A DNA stretch of 64,000 bases from Actinoplanes sp. NBRC 103695 (lineage in GTDB: Bacteria > Actinomycetota > Actinomycetes > Mycobacteriales > Micromonosporaceae), in assembly GCF_030269485.1 (NCBI RefSeq), contig NZ_BSTL01000001.1:494892-558891 (forward strand), in the 5' to 3' direction. Every line of letters starts with the position of its first letter. Position 1 is the stretch's first letter. Of the stretch, positions 6,949 to 15,511 are shown one piece after another. The notes beneath the pieces were generated by a model, which worked only from the letters and a program-made list of their open reading frames with translations, made no database searches and was not told where the DNA came from. The position numbers and the translations under genes were made by a program.

Positions 6949-8180
6949 CTGAAGGCAGAGCGCCTGCGGCGCGGGCGGCGGCCGAGCACGTCGCCCGCGC
7001 CGCGTACGGCAGGATCGTCGCTCTTCTGGCAGCACCCGCCGGAGACCTCGCGCTGGCCGAGGACGCCGTGGCCGGGGCCTTTGAACGCGCCCTGGCGACG
7101 TGGCCGGAGACGGGCGTGCCGGACAACCCCGAAGGGTGGCTGCTCACCGTGGCCCGCAACCGCCTGCGCGACGTCTGGAAGTCGGCGGCCCACCGCACGC
7201 GGGCCCCGCTGGAGGCCGCCACGGACACCGGCGCCGACGCCTACGCGCCGTTCGACGACGTCGACCCGGACGCGATCCCGGACGAGCGGCTCCGGTTGCT
7301 CTTCGTGTGTGGTCACCCGGGGATCGATGCGAGCGTACGCACACCGCTCATGCTCCAGACCGTCCTGGGTTTCGAGGCCGCCCGGATCGCCACCGCGCTG
7401 GCCGTGCCGCCGGCCGCGATGGCCCAGCGCCTGGTCCGGGCCAAGCGCAAGATCAAGGAGGCGCGCATCCCGTTTGTGGTGCCGGACCGGCAGGCGATGC
7501 CGGAGCGGTTGCCGGCGGTGCTGGAGGCGGTCTACGGCTGCTATGCGATCAGCCGGCCGGGCCGCGAGGCCCAGTACAACGAGGCCCAGTACAACGAGGC
7601 CCAGTACTTGGCGGTCGCCCTGGCGGCCCTGCTGGAGTCCGAGCCGGAGGCGTGGGCGCTGGCCGCGCTGATCTCCCTGTCGATGGCGCGGGCGCCGGGG
7701 AGCGGCCCGGCGTACGTGCCGCTGGACGAGCAGGACCCGGCGGTGTGGGACGCGCGGCTGATCGCCGAGGGGGAGTCGTACCTGGCCCGGGCGACGCGAC
7801 CCGGCACGCCCGGCCGCTTCCAGCTGGAGGCGGCGATCCAGGCGGTGCACTGCGACCGGGCGCGCTCCGGTGTCACGGACTGGCCGGCGCTGCGCACCCT
7901 CTACACGGCGCTGAACGCGGTGGAGCCCAGCCTGGGCAGCCGGGTGGCGCTGGCCGCGGTGACCGGCCGGATCGACGGCCCGGCGGCGGGCCTGGCGGTG
8001 CTCGACGGGGTCGCCGACGCGGCGGCGTTCCAGCCGTACCACGCGACCCGCGCCAACCTGCTGGCTCGCGCGGGCCGTCCCGGTGAGGCCGCCGACGCGT
8101 ACGCGCGGGCCGCCGAGCTGAGCGACGACGAGGCCGTGGCCGCCTATCTGGAAGGGCAGCGCCAGGGCACCAGAAAGTGA
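6945..8180 (+). CDS. ECF42-type RNA polymerase sigma factor with C-terminal extension
   Basis: 411 aa, far longer than a minimal ECF sigma factor. Sigma-2-like text covers about residues 15-80 (AEDAVAGAFERALATWPETG, GWLLTVARNRLRDVW) and sigma-4-like text about 110-175 (LRLLFVCGHPGIDASVR, IATALAVPPAAMAQRLVRAK). The remaining 230 residues form the SnoaL-free, TPR-like helical extension typical of the ECF42 group, which replaces an anti-sigma factor as the control element. The partner DGPF gene lies directly upstream and overlaps by four bases. A 15-bp tandem repeat puts EAQYNEAQYNEAQY into the extension at about residues 208-221. ECF42 promoters usually lie before the DGPF gene; none was assigned here. 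Confidence 0.9.
   Translation: MTEGRAPAARAAAEHVARAAYGRIVALLAAPAGDLALAEDAVAGAFERALATWPETGVPDNPEGWLLTVARNRLRDVWKSAAHRTRAPLEAATDTGADAYAPFDDVDPDAIPDERLRLLFVCGHPGIDASVRTPLMLQTVLGFEAARIATALAVPPAAMAQRLVRAKRKIKEARIPFVVPDRQAMPERLPAVLEAVYGCYAISRPGREAQYNEAQYNEAQYLAVALAALLESEPEAWALAALISLSMARAPGSGPAYVPLDEQDPAVWDARLIAEGESYLARATRPGTPGRFQLEAAIQAVHCDRARSGVTDWPALRTLYTALNAVEPSLGSRVALAAVTGRIDGPAAGLAVLDGVADAAAFQPYHATRANLLARAGRPGEAADAYARAAELSDDEAVAAYLEGQRQGTRK
7566..7607 (+). repeat. In-frame 15-bp tandem repeat in the sigma factor gene
   Basis: GAGGCCCAGTACAAC is present twice in full and once as 12 bp, encoding Glu-Ala-Gln-Tyr-Asn repeats at the start of the C-terminal extension. The perfect identity suggests recent slippage. 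Confidence 0.9.
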
Positions 8181-8264
8181 CCGAGTAACGAAAAAGTGCC
8201 TCCTTCCCAGCTCAGCGGCGGTCTCCTACGGTCGTGGACAACCGATGTGGAAGGAGTTCCTCTG

Positions 8265-8654
8265 ATGGCTGTCACCCTGGTGAATCCGCCCGGCCTGCCG
8301 GAGATCGACGTGTACCGGCAGGTGTCGGTGGCCACCGGCTCCCGGCTGATCCACGTGGCGGGTCAGGTGTCCTGGGGCGCCGACGGTGACCTGGCCACCC
8401 AGGTCGAGCAGTGCTATCTCAACGTCGCCACCGCGCTGGCCGGGGTCGGGGCGTCGTTCGCCGATGTGGTCAAGCTGACCGTGCACGTCGTCGACTGGAC
8501 GCCGGACCGGATGCCCGAGCTGCTGGACGGGATCGGCCGGGCGTTCGCGAAGCTCGGCGTCGAGGCGCGTCCACCGGCGTCGCTGTTCGGCATCGTGGCG
8601 CTCGACGTGCCCGAGCACCTGGTCGAGGTCGAGGCGACCGCGGTGCTCGATTAG
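8265..8654 (+). CDS. RidA family protein
   Basis: 129 aa with the YjgF/YER057c/UK114 fold. Recognisable segments are LIHVAGQVSWGADGDLATQ, CYLNVATALAGVGASFADVVKLTVHVVDWTP and the closing RPPASLFGIVALDVPEHLVEVEATA. RidA proteins hydrolyse reactive enamine/imine intermediates to keto acids and ammonia; the Arg-Pro-Pro-Ala-Ser segment sits where the catalytic Arg of the RidA subgroup lies. AAGGAG (8251-8256) sets the ATG. The stop overlaps tail-to-tail with the leftward HxlR gene. Substrate and subgroup are not settled from sequence alone. Confidence 0.9.
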   Translation: MAVTLVNPPGLPEIDVYRQVSVATGSRLIHVAGQVSWGADGDLATQVEQCYLNVATALAGVGASFADVVKLTVHVVDWTPDRMPELLDGIGRAFAKLGVEARPPASLFGIVALDVPEHLVEVEATAVLD

Positions 8655-9013
8655 TCGTCGAAGTTGCGGCGGGACGTCTCGATGTGCTCGAGGAACTGCT
8701 GGGTCCAGCCGCACATCCCGTCGACGACCGCGCGCAGGCCCTCGCCGGCCCGGGTGAGGGAGTACTCGACCTTGGGCGGGACGGTCGGGTGGACGGTCCG
8801 CACGACCAGCCCGTTGCGCTCCAGCATCCGCAGGTTCTGGGTGAGCATCTTGTGGCTGATGCCGCCGACCTTGTCGCGGAGCTCGCTGAAGCGCAGGGTG
8901 CCCTGGCCGAGGAACTCGATGATCAGGAACGCCCACTTGTTGGCCACGTCCGAGAAGATCTCCCGTGCCAGGGAGTCCGCCCTGGTCAGGTCGCCGTCCA
9001 GGTTATCGATCAC
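8651..9013 (-). CDS. HxlR family winged-helix regulator
   Basis: 120 aa with the full HxlR pattern: DVANKWAFLIIEFLGQGTLR, FSELRDKVGGISHKMLTQNL, RMLERNGLVVRTVHPTVPPKVEYSLT. The N-terminal Cys that many redox-type HxlR proteins carry is absent. The GTG start at 9013 overlaps the end of the kinase gene (stop 9003-9005), so it may be the last cistron of the leftward sugar operon or may have its own promoter in the kinase gene. It converges on ridA with a four-base overlap. Confidence 0.88.
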   Translation of the reverse strand: MIDNLDGDLTRADSLAREIFSDVANKWAFLIIEFLGQGTLRFSELRDKVGGISHKMLTQNLRMLERNGLVVRTVHPTVPPKVEYSLTRAGEGLRAVVDGMCGWTQQFLEHIETSRRNFDD

Positions 9014-9989
9014 CGGTCGAGACTAGGGGATCGGCGCGGATCAGAGGTTCGGCCGTGGCGGCGGTGCCGAGGGCGTCGACCGCGAGCAAGGCGGCGCCGA
9101 CCACCGGCGGGGTGTCCAGGACGCTGATCTCGACTTTCGGGGCCAGCTCGCGCGCGCCCTCGACCACCTGGTCGTGCAGTTGCGGGTGCCGGGCCTGGAG
9201 GACGCCGCCGCCGAGGACCAGGGCGTGCGGGGCGGCGAGCAGGCCGAGACGGCCGGCCGCGACGCGGTGCTGGGCGAGGATCTCTTCGGCCTGGCGGCGG
9301 ATCAGCCCACCGGCCACCGCGTCGCCTCCGGCGGCCACCTCGAACAGCATCGGGGACAGCTCGTGGACCGCGGACATCGGGAGCTCGCCGAGGTGCAGGG
9401 CGATGCTGACCGCCTCGACGGTGGGCCGGTCGAAGTGCGCCGCCACGGCCGCCGACAGCGCGGTCGGGTCACCGCGGCCGTCCTCGCCGCGGGCCGCCAG
9501 CCGCAGGGTGTGCTCGGCGAGATCGTGCCCGCCGCCCCAGTCGCCGGAGATCGGGCCGAGGGCGGGGAACCGGGCGGTCCGGCCGTCCGCCGCGCGTCCC
9601 ACGCAGTTGGTGCCGGCGCCGCAGACCACGGCCACCGCGTCCGGCATCGAGGTGCCCGCCCGCATCAGCGCGAAGCAGTCGTTGTCCACGATGGACCGTC
9701 CGGCCCAGCGCCGCGCCGATACGGCCTCTTCCAGCTGGGCGACCTCGGCGGGCAGGTCTGCGCCGGCCAGGTAGACGGCGATCAGGTCGATCGGTGTGCC
9801 AGGGGGCATGCGCGCCTTCAGGAAGGCCGCGGTCACCAGGTCGCCGAGGGTGTCCATCGCCTGTGCCAGGCCCACCACATGCGGGGAGGTGGTCGGCCCG
9901 CGCACCAGGCTCAGGATCTCACCGTCCGGCGTACCCAGAACGAGGTCGGTCTTGGAATTGCCACCGTCCGCGGCGAGGAAAAGGCTCAT
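9003..9989 (-). CDS. BadF/BadG-type sugar kinase (N-acetylglucosamine kinase-like)
   Basis: 328 aa of the ASKHA fold. The phosphate-1 loop is FLAADGGNSKTDLVL at the N-terminus, phosphate-2 is VAVVCGAGTNCVGR, and the adenosine region is ALVLGGGVLQA. LGPISGDWGGGHDLAEHTLR is typical of the N-acetylglucosamine kinase branch of the BadF/BadG/BcrA family. The enzyme should phosphorylate a cytoplasmic sugar with ATP. Its ATG overlaps the stop of the GH4 gene upstream (9986-9989), which ties it to phospho-sugar hydrolysis. The substrate may be a free amino sugar, glucose, or the imported disaccharide. Confidence 0.85.
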   Translation of the reverse strand: MSLFLAADGGNSKTDLVLGTPDGEILSLVRGPTTSPHVVGLAQAMDTLGDLVTAAFLKARMPPGTPIDLIAVYLAGADLPAEVAQLEEAVSARRWAGRSIVDNDCFALMRAGTSMPDAVAVVCGAGTNCVGRAADGRTARFPALGPISGDWGGGHDLAEHTLRLAARGEDGRGDPTALSAAVAAHFDRPTVEAVSIALHLGELPMSAVHELSPMLFEVAAGGDAVAGGLIRRQAEEILAQHRVAAGRLGLLAAPHALVLGGGVLQARHPQLHDQVVEGARELAPKVEISVLDTPPVVGAALLAVDALGTAATAEPLIRADPLVSTGDR

Positions 9990-11242
9990 CGAGCCCAGGC
10001 CAGATGCCGGCGGCCGGCCGCGATGAGCTTGTCGGTCAGCGCGTCGGCGGTCTCGTGCTGGCCGACCAGCGGGTGCGCGAGCAGGGCCCGGTAGACCCGC
10101 TGGCGTCCGCCGCGCAGGGCCGCCTGGAGCGCGAGTTCCTCGTAGCCGGAGACGTGCGTGATGAGGCCGGCCATGCCGGGCGGGACCGGGGTGGTCGGCA
10201 GCGGCGCCGGGCCGTCGGGGCCGACCCGCGCCGAGACCTCGATGACGGCCTCGGCGGGCAAGAATCCGAAAAACCCCTCGTTGCGTACGTTGACCGAGTG
10301 CACGCCGTCCGCGTCCTTGCCGTGCAGCGCCGCGAGCAGCCCGACCGCCGCCTCCGAGTAGTAGGCCCCGCCGCGCCCGCCCAGCAGCGCGGGCTTCTCC
10401 TCCAGCGCCGGGTCGCGGTACATCTCCAGCAGCGTCGCCTCGATCTCGGCCACCCGCTCGCCACGGGTCGGCACGCCCCGGGAGGCCCGCACCACCCGGT
10501 CGTGGTGGTAGAAGTAGCTCAGGTAGTACGACGGCACGTTGTTGAGCGTGCGCAGAACCTCCTCGTCCACCTCGACCTCGGCGGCGAGTTCGGGCAGGCG
10601 CTGGGCGAGCAGCTGCGGCAGCCGGTCCACACCGTCCACATAGGCCGCGCGTTCCCAGGTCAGGTGGTTGAGGCCGACGTGGTCCAGGGTCACCTGCTCA
10701 GGTTCGACGCCGAGCAGCCCGGCGAACCGGCGCTGGAAGCCGATCGCGACGTTGCACAGGCCGACCGCGCGATGCCCGGCGTCCAGCAGCGCGCGGGTGA
10801 CGATGCCGACCGGGTTGGTGAAGTCGACGATCCAGGCGCCCGGTTTGGCCCGCCGCCGGATGCGTTCGGCGACGTCGAGCACCACGGGCACCGTGCGCAA
10901 GGCCTTGGCCAGCCCGCCCGCCCCGGTGGTCTCCTGGCCCACACAGTCGCATTCCAGCGGGAAGGTCTCGTCGCTGATCCGGGCGGCCTGCCCGCCGACC
11001 CGCAGCTGGATCACCGCGGCGTCGGCGTCGGTCACCCCGGCGTCTAGGTCGCTGGTCCAGCTCACCTTCCCGAGGTGGCCGTGGTGCCGGAAGATCCGTT
11101 GCGCGAGGCCGCCGACCACCTCCAGCCGGTCGGTGGCCGGGTCGATCAGGACCAGCTCGGACACCATCGACCCGAGGCGGGCGAACCCGTCGACCAGCTC
11201 CGGTGTGTAGGTCGATCCGCCGCCGACGACCGCGATCCTCAC
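9986..11242 (-). CDS. Glycoside hydrolase family 4, probable 6-phospho-beta-glucosidase
   Basis: 418 aa. GH4 enzymes cleave phospho-glycosides by an NAD+ and divalent-metal dependent redox mechanism. The N-terminus MRIAVVGGGSTYTPELVDGF is the NAD-binding loop. AVGLCNVAIGFQRR supplies the metal-binding Cys and LDHVGLNHLTW the metal-binding His. The stretch VGQETTGAGGLAKALRTVPV matches the 6-phospho-beta-glucosidase branch. GTG is the start, 4 nt after the permease stop, with AAAGG upstream. In the operon it follows an ABC importer, which delivers unphosphorylated sugar, so the neighbouring kinase must provide the phosphate. Confidence 0.9.
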   Translation of the reverse strand: MRIAVVGGGSTYTPELVDGFARLGSMVSELVLIDPATDRLEVVGGLAQRIFRHHGHLGKVSWTSDLDAGVTDADAAVIQLRVGGQAARISDETFPLECDCVGQETTGAGGLAKALRTVPVVLDVAERIRRRAKPGAWIVDFTNPVGIVTRALLDAGHRAVGLCNVAIGFQRRFAGLLGVEPEQVTLDHVGLNHLTWERAAYVDGVDRLPQLLAQRLPELAAEVEVDEEVLRTLNNVPSYYLSYFYHHDRVVRASRGVPTRGERVAEIEATLLEMYRDPALEEKPALLGGRGGAYYSEAAVGLLAALHGKDADGVHSVNVRNEGFFGFLPAEAVIEVSARVGPDGPAPLPTTPVPPGMAGLITHVSGYEELALQAALRGGRQRVYRALLAHPLVGQHETADALTDKLIAAGRRHLAWAR

Positions 11243-11246
11243 AGCA

Positions 11247-12062
11247 TCAGCCTTTCACTCCGGTGAGCGTCACGCCCTGGACGAACGCGCGTTGCGCGAA
11301 GAAGAACACGATGATGATCGGCGCCATCGTGAGCACGGTCGCCGCCGTGACGAGGTTCCAGTCCACGTGATGCACGCTGTGGAAGGAGGCCAGCCCGAGC
11401 GACAGCGTCCACGCGTTCTCGTTCTCGCTGGTGTAGAGCAGCGGGCCGTAGTAGTCGTTCCAGGCGAAGAAGAACTGGAAGAGGCCGGCCGCCGCGATCC
11501 CCGGGCGGGCCATCGGCAGCACCACGCGCAGCAGCACCCGCCACTCGCCGCAGCCGTCCACCCGGGCCGCGTCCAGGTACTCCACCGGGATGGTGAGCAG
11601 GAACTGGCGCAGCAGGAAGATGCTGAACGCGTCGCCGAACAGCATCGGGACGATCAGCGGCCAGATCGAGCCGGTGAGGCCGTACCGCGCCCACATCAGA
11701 TAGAGCGGGACGGTCACCACCTGCGGGGGCAGCATCATCACGCAGATGATCGTCAGGAAGAGCGCGTTGCGGCCGCGGAACTTCAACTTCGCCAGGGCGT
11801 ACGCGGCCGGCACGCTCGAGATCAGCATGAACACGGTGGCGGCGACCGCGTAGATGACCGTGTTCAGCAGGTACCGCGGCAGCTCGGTCACCTGGAACAC
11901 CCGCAGGTAGTTCTCCGGGTGCCAGGTGTTCGGCCAGTAATCGCTGGTCAGTGCCTGGTTGCTGGTCATCAGCGAGAGCAGCACCAGATAGACCACCGGC
12001 GCCAGGAACATGATGGTCAGCGCGATGGCGATGCTGTGCCGCGCGATCCACGCCAGCCTCAT
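11247..12062 (-). CDS. Carbohydrate ABC transporter permease (MalG type)
   Basis: 271 aa inner-membrane subunit with six predicted helices. The cytoplasmic EAA loop, which docks to the ATPase, reads EYLDAARVDGCGEWRVLLRV. The C-terminus FAQRAFVQGVTLTGVKG is characteristic of CUT1 MalG-type permeases. Its ATG overlaps the TGA of the MalF-type gene (12059-12062). It forms the pore with that protein. No ATPase gene is present in the operon, so a shared ATPase such as MsiK is likely used, as in other actinobacteria. Confidence 0.93.
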   Translation of the reverse strand: MRLAWIARHSIAIALTIMFLAPVVYLVLLSLMTSNQALTSDYWPNTWHPENYLRVFQVTELPRYLLNTVIYAVAATVFMLISSVPAAYALAKLKFRGRNALFLTIICVMMLPPQVVTVPLYLMWARYGLTGSIWPLIVPMLFGDAFSIFLLRQFLLTIPVEYLDAARVDGCGEWRVLLRVVLPMARPGIAAAGLFQFFFAWNDYYGPLLYTSENENAWTLSLGLASFHSVHHVDWNLVTAATVLTMAPIIIVFFFAQRAFVQGVTLTGVKG

Positions 12063-12979
12063 GCTTCTGCCTCCCCGGCGAACGCCTTCGAGCGTTTCAA
12101 CAGGATCACGGTCACCGCGAGCGCCGCCACGAACAGCGCGACGGCCATCGCGTTGGCGTATCCCAGGGCGCTGTAACTGAAGCCGACCGTGTAGAGCCAC
12201 AGTGGATAGGTGAAAGTCGAGCCCTCGGGATAGCCGAACGACGACGTGATGCCGCCGCCCGTGGTGGCGTTGCCGCTGGCGATCGCGCCGGCCACCGCCG
12301 CCTGGTCGAAGTACTGCAGCGTGTAGATGACACCGGTGACCGCCGCGAACAGGATCACCGGCTGGATCGTCGGCAGCGTCACGTAACGGAAGCGGTGCCA
12401 GGCGTTGGCGCCGTCCAGCGCCGCCGCCTCGTACAGGCTCTCCGGCACGCCGAGCACCGCCGCCAAGAAGATGATCATGATGTCGCCGATGCCCCACAGG
12501 CCCAGCAGCACCAGCGACGGCTTGGCCCAGGCCGGGGAGTTGAACCACAGCGGCCCGTCGAGCCCGAGGTGCTCGAGGAACGTGTTCACCGGCCCGGTGC
12601 CCGGCTTGAGCAGGTAGACGAACGCGATCGTCGCGGCCACCGGCGGGGCGAGGGCGGGCAGGTAGAACACCGTACGGAAGAAGCCCGCGCCCCGCTTGAG
12701 CCGCGCCAGCAGCATCGACAACCCGATCGCGCTGACGATCCGGACCGGCACGAAGACGACGACCATCCAGAGCGTGTTCTGCACCGACTGCAGCAGGAAC
12801 GGGTCGTCGGCCATCTTCCGGTAGTTGTCCAGCCCCACCCACTCGGGCACCGACAGCAGGTCGAACTCCGTGAACGAGAAGTAGACCGCGGACGCGAGCG
12901 GGTAGAGGAAGAACACCCCGATGCCGATCAGCATCGGCGCCAGGAACGACAGCGTGGTCAGGTTCCTTTTCCACCGCAT
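12059..12979 (-). CDS. Carbohydrate ABC transporter permease (MalF type)
   Basis: 306 aa with about six helices, starting LTTLSFLAPMLIGIGVFFLY. The EAA loop reads ESLYEAAALDGANAWHRFRY and is followed by VTLPTIQPVILFAAVTGVIY, as in CUT1 MalF-like permeases. GAGAG precedes the ATG, which lies four bases after the stop of the binding-protein gene. The partner permease overlaps its 3' end. Confidence 0.93.
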   Translation of the reverse strand: MRWKRNLTTLSFLAPMLIGIGVFFLYPLASAVYFSFTEFDLLSVPEWVGLDNYRKMADDPFLLQSVQNTLWMVVVFVPVRIVSAIGLSMLLARLKRGAGFFRTVFYLPALAPPVAATIAFVYLLKPGTGPVNTFLEHLGLDGPLWFNSPAWAKPSLVLLGLWGIGDIMIIFLAAVLGVPESLYEAAALDGANAWHRFRYVTLPTIQPVILFAAVTGVIYTLQYFDQAAVAGAIASGNATTGGGITSSFGYPEGSTFTYPLWLYTVGFSYSALGYANAMAVALFVAALAVTVILLKRSKAFAGEAEA

Positions 12980-12983
12980 CTCT

Positions 12984-14291
12984 CTAGCCGCCGAGCTGCA
13001 TGACGCCGTTGACCTTCTTGTCCGCGTCGGCCAGCCCCGCGTCGAGGTCCTTGACCTTGCCGGACTGCCACTCGGTCAGGAACTGGCCGAAGGTCTCCTG
13101 GTAGGCCGGGCCGGACTTCGACGGCGGCGTGGTCGACGAGTTCGGGTTGGCGAAGATGTCCAGGAACACCTTGAAGTTCGGGTCGCCGGTCAGCTTCGGG
13201 TCGGCCAGGGTGGCCGTGGTCGTCGGCACGTTCTTGATCAGCTCGGCCAGCTTGGCGATCGCCTTGTCGTCCGTGGTCAGGTACTTGATCAGTTCCCAGG
13301 CGGCCTCGGGGTTCTTGGCGTTCTTGGAGATCCCCAGGATGTTGCCGGTGACGTAGCCGCCGCCGTACCGGGCCGGGTCGCTGGTCGGCAGCGGCGCCAC
13401 ACCGTACTGGAGCTTGGGCGCCTGGTCGGCGAGGAACGCCAGCCGGAACTCGGCGTCGATGTTGATCGCCACCTGGCCCTTCTGGAACGCGTTGTCCGCG
13501 CTGAACTCGTCGCCCAGGCTCGCCTTGAACTTGACCAGATTGGCGTAGCCGTAGAAGTCGACCAGCTGTTTCTGCCAGGTGAGCAGCGTCTTCCAGGCCG
13601 GGTCGGCGCCGATCGCGGACTTGCCGTCGTCGGTCAGCCACTTCGCGCCGACCATCGGGGCCAGGTGCGCGGCGGAGTTCTCGTAGAAGTCCGACAGCGG
13701 CAGGAAACCGACCGTCTTCAGCGTACCGTCGGCGTTCTTGACCGTGAGTTTCTTCGCGTCCTCGGTCAGCTCGTCCAGCGTCTTCGGCGGGCCGGCTATC
13801 CCGGCCTTGGCGAACATGTCCTTGTTGTAGAAGAGGCCGTACGCGTCGGCCAGGAACGGCATCGCGCACCGCTTGCCGTCGAACTCGGTGTACTGCCGGG
13901 TGGTCGCGTTCAGCTTGGCCAGGTCGACCTTGTCGCGCTGGATGTACTGGTTCAGGTCCACCCACGCGCCGGAGGAGCAGAACTTGCCGACGATGTCGGT
14001 GGAGTAGGACAGGCCGACGTCCGGGCCGGTGCCCGCGCCGATCGCCTGGGTGACCTTGCCGTCGTCCTGGCCGGACTTCACGTTCACGGTGATCTTCGGG
14101 TGCGACGCGGTGAAGTCCTTGATCACCGTGTCGATGGCGGCGGCCTCCCGGTCGGTGAAGAAGTGCCACAGCTCGACGGTGCCGGACACCTCCGTACCCG
14201 GATCGGCGATCTTGGTGGCTTCCTTGGGGGCGGGCGTGCAGGCGGCCAGGAGCATGACTGCCGCGCCCATTGCCAGGATCCGGCTACGCAT
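12984..14291 (-). CDS. Carbohydrate ABC transporter substrate-binding lipoprotein
   Basis: 435 aa, CUT1 family 1 solute-binding protein. The short signal ends in the lipobox LLAAC with the lipidated Cys at residue 18. The mature part begins VSGTVELWHFFTDREAAAID and contains GADPAWKTLL and YGVAPLPTSDPARYGGGYVT, typical for sugar-binding proteins. The ATG is the one giving the lipobox; a longer reading of the frame would run into the regulator gene. It lies 13 bp downstream of the ROK regulator stop and is first of the transport genes. The sugar is unknown; a beta-linked disaccharide fits the GH4 enzyme. Confidence 0.92.
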   Translation of the reverse strand: MRSRILAMGAAVMLLAACTPAPKEATKIADPGTEVSGTVELWHFFTDREAAAIDTVIKDFTASHPKITVNVKSGQDDGKVTQAIGAGTGPDVGLSYSTDIVGKFCSSGAWVDLNQYIQRDKVDLAKLNATTRQYTEFDGKRCAMPFLADAYGLFYNKDMFAKAGIAGPPKTLDELTEDAKKLTVKNADGTLKTVGFLPLSDFYENSAAHLAPMVGAKWLTDDGKSAIGADPAWKTLLTWQKQLVDFYGYANLVKFKASLGDEFSADNAFQKGQVAINIDAEFRLAFLADQAPKLQYGVAPLPTSDPARYGGGYVTGNILGISKNAKNPEAAWELIKYLTTDDKAIAKLAELIKNVPTTTATLADPKLTGDPNFKVFLDIFANPNSSTTPPSKSGPAYQETFGQFLTEWQSGKVKDLDAGLADADKKVNGVMQLGG

Positions 14292-14304
14292 GTCGGGGGT
14301 CCAA

Positions 14305-15438
14305 TCAGCTGTCGCGGATGGAGGAGATGAGGGATTCGCGGACGGTGCGCAGCCCGGCGTCCAGCGCGCCGAGCAGCACCGCGTCGTCGTCGATGGAGGT
14401 GACCTCGATGGCGCTCTGCAGGGGAGCGGCCCGCAGCATCGCCTGGCCGACCGCGTCGCGCAGGACGTGCCCGCCCGCCCGGCCGACCTGTCCCGCCAGC
14501 ACGACCAGGGACGGGTCGAGCACCGCGATGACGGCGGCCAGGCCGACGGCGACCCGGTCGGCGAGTTCGGTGAAGAAGGCGCCGGGCTCCGCGTTGGAGA
14601 CCACTTCCTGAGGTGTACGCCCGGAGATGCCGTGCTCGTGGCCCAGCGCGAGGACCGCCGGGCCGCCGACCACATCCTGAAGGTCCTGTCCGTCCAGGGT
14701 GGACATCGGCATGTAGCCGATCTCGCCGGCCCCGCCACGGGCGCCGCGCAGCAGCGTGCCGCCGATGTCAATGGCCAGGCCGAGTCCTTCGTCGCCCAGC
14801 CACAGCAGCGCGAAGCCGTCGGCGTCCCGGGCCACCCCGTGCCGCCGCTCGGCGATCGCCGCCAGGTTGACGTCGTTGTCGACACCCACCGTCGTGCCCA
14901 GCCTCTCGATGAGGTCGGGCACCAGCTTCGGCCGCCCGAACCCCGGCACCTCGGTGTGCCGGATGGTTTCGGTGCGGCCGTCGTAGGACCCGGAGATGCC
15001 GAGCTGCACGTGGTCGACCCGGCCGAGCCGGCTCACCACCTCGGCCAGGACATCGCCCGGATCGGTGTCCCGGAAGTCCGCCTCGTACTCGAAGCGGGCC
15101 TTGATCTCGCCGGAGAGGTCGCACGCGGCCGCCGCCACGGACGGGCCGTCGCCCGCGCCGACGTCCCGTACCGAGATCGCCGCGGCGTACGCGGCGTCCG
15201 GGTTGGCCGCGTAGATCTCGGCGTTGGGCCCCGGCCGGCGCCGGGGCTGATGGGCGACCACGCCGACGAGCCCCGCCTCGGTGAGCCGGCGGAGCACCTC
15301 GGAGATGGTCGGGGTGGACAGGGCGGTGAGCCGCCGCAGGTCGGCGCGGGTCAGCATGCCCGGGTCGATGAGGTGCGCCAGCGCGGCGCTCTCGTTCATC
15401 GCCCGCAGCAGCTTCGACGAGCCGGCCTGACGGGACAA
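14305..15438 (-). CDS. ROK family transcriptional regulator
   Basis: 377 aa. The winged helix is at residues about 15-75 (LTRADLRRLTALSTPTISEV, LRRLTEAGLVGV), followed by a ROK sugar-kinase-like domain: GISGSYDGR, VGVDNDVNLAAIAER, LGLAIDIGGTLLRGARGGAG. The zinc-binding Cys cluster of many ROK proteins is not evident. The start is TTG with GGAGCGGTGGG upstream. It heads the sugar operon and an AT-rich, partly palindromic element lies just upstream, so autoregulation with release by a sugar or sugar phosphate is likely. Confidence 0.9.
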   Translation of the reverse strand: MSRQAGSSKLLRAMNESAALAHLIDPGMLTRADLRRLTALSTPTISEVLRRLTEAGLVGVVAHQPRRRPGPNAEIYAANPDAAYAAAISVRDVGAGDGPSVAAAACDLSGEIKARFEYEADFRDTDPGDVLAEVVSRLGRVDHVQLGISGSYDGRTETIRHTEVPGFGRPKLVPDLIERLGTTVGVDNDVNLAAIAERRHGVARDADGFALLWLGDEGLGLAIDIGGTLLRGARGGAGEIGYMPMSTLDGQDLQDVVGGPAVLALGHEHGISGRTPQEVVSNAEPGAFFTELADRVAVGLAAVIAVLDPSLVVLAGQVGRAGGHVLRDAVGQAMLRAAPLQSAIEVTSIDDDAVLLGALDAGLRTVRESLISSIRDS

Positions 15439-15450
15439 CCCACCGCTCCC

Positions 15451-15480
15451 TGATTATTTAGCAAACTGACTAACAATTAG
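15451..15480 (-). promoter_or_regulatory. Probable operator/promoter of the ROK-led sugar operon
   Basis: This 30-bp stretch is strikingly AT-rich for the genome. It contains TTAGCAAACTGACTAA (15459-15474), with TTAG/CTAA arms, and an overlapping CTAACAATTAG. ROK regulators of the XylR/NagC type bind AT-rich inverted repeats with TTAG-like ends, so this is a good candidate site 13 bp before the TTG start. Confidence 0.6.
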
Positions 15481-15511
15481 GCAGCAAGGTAGGCCCGGCC
15501 GTGTTCGGCTG

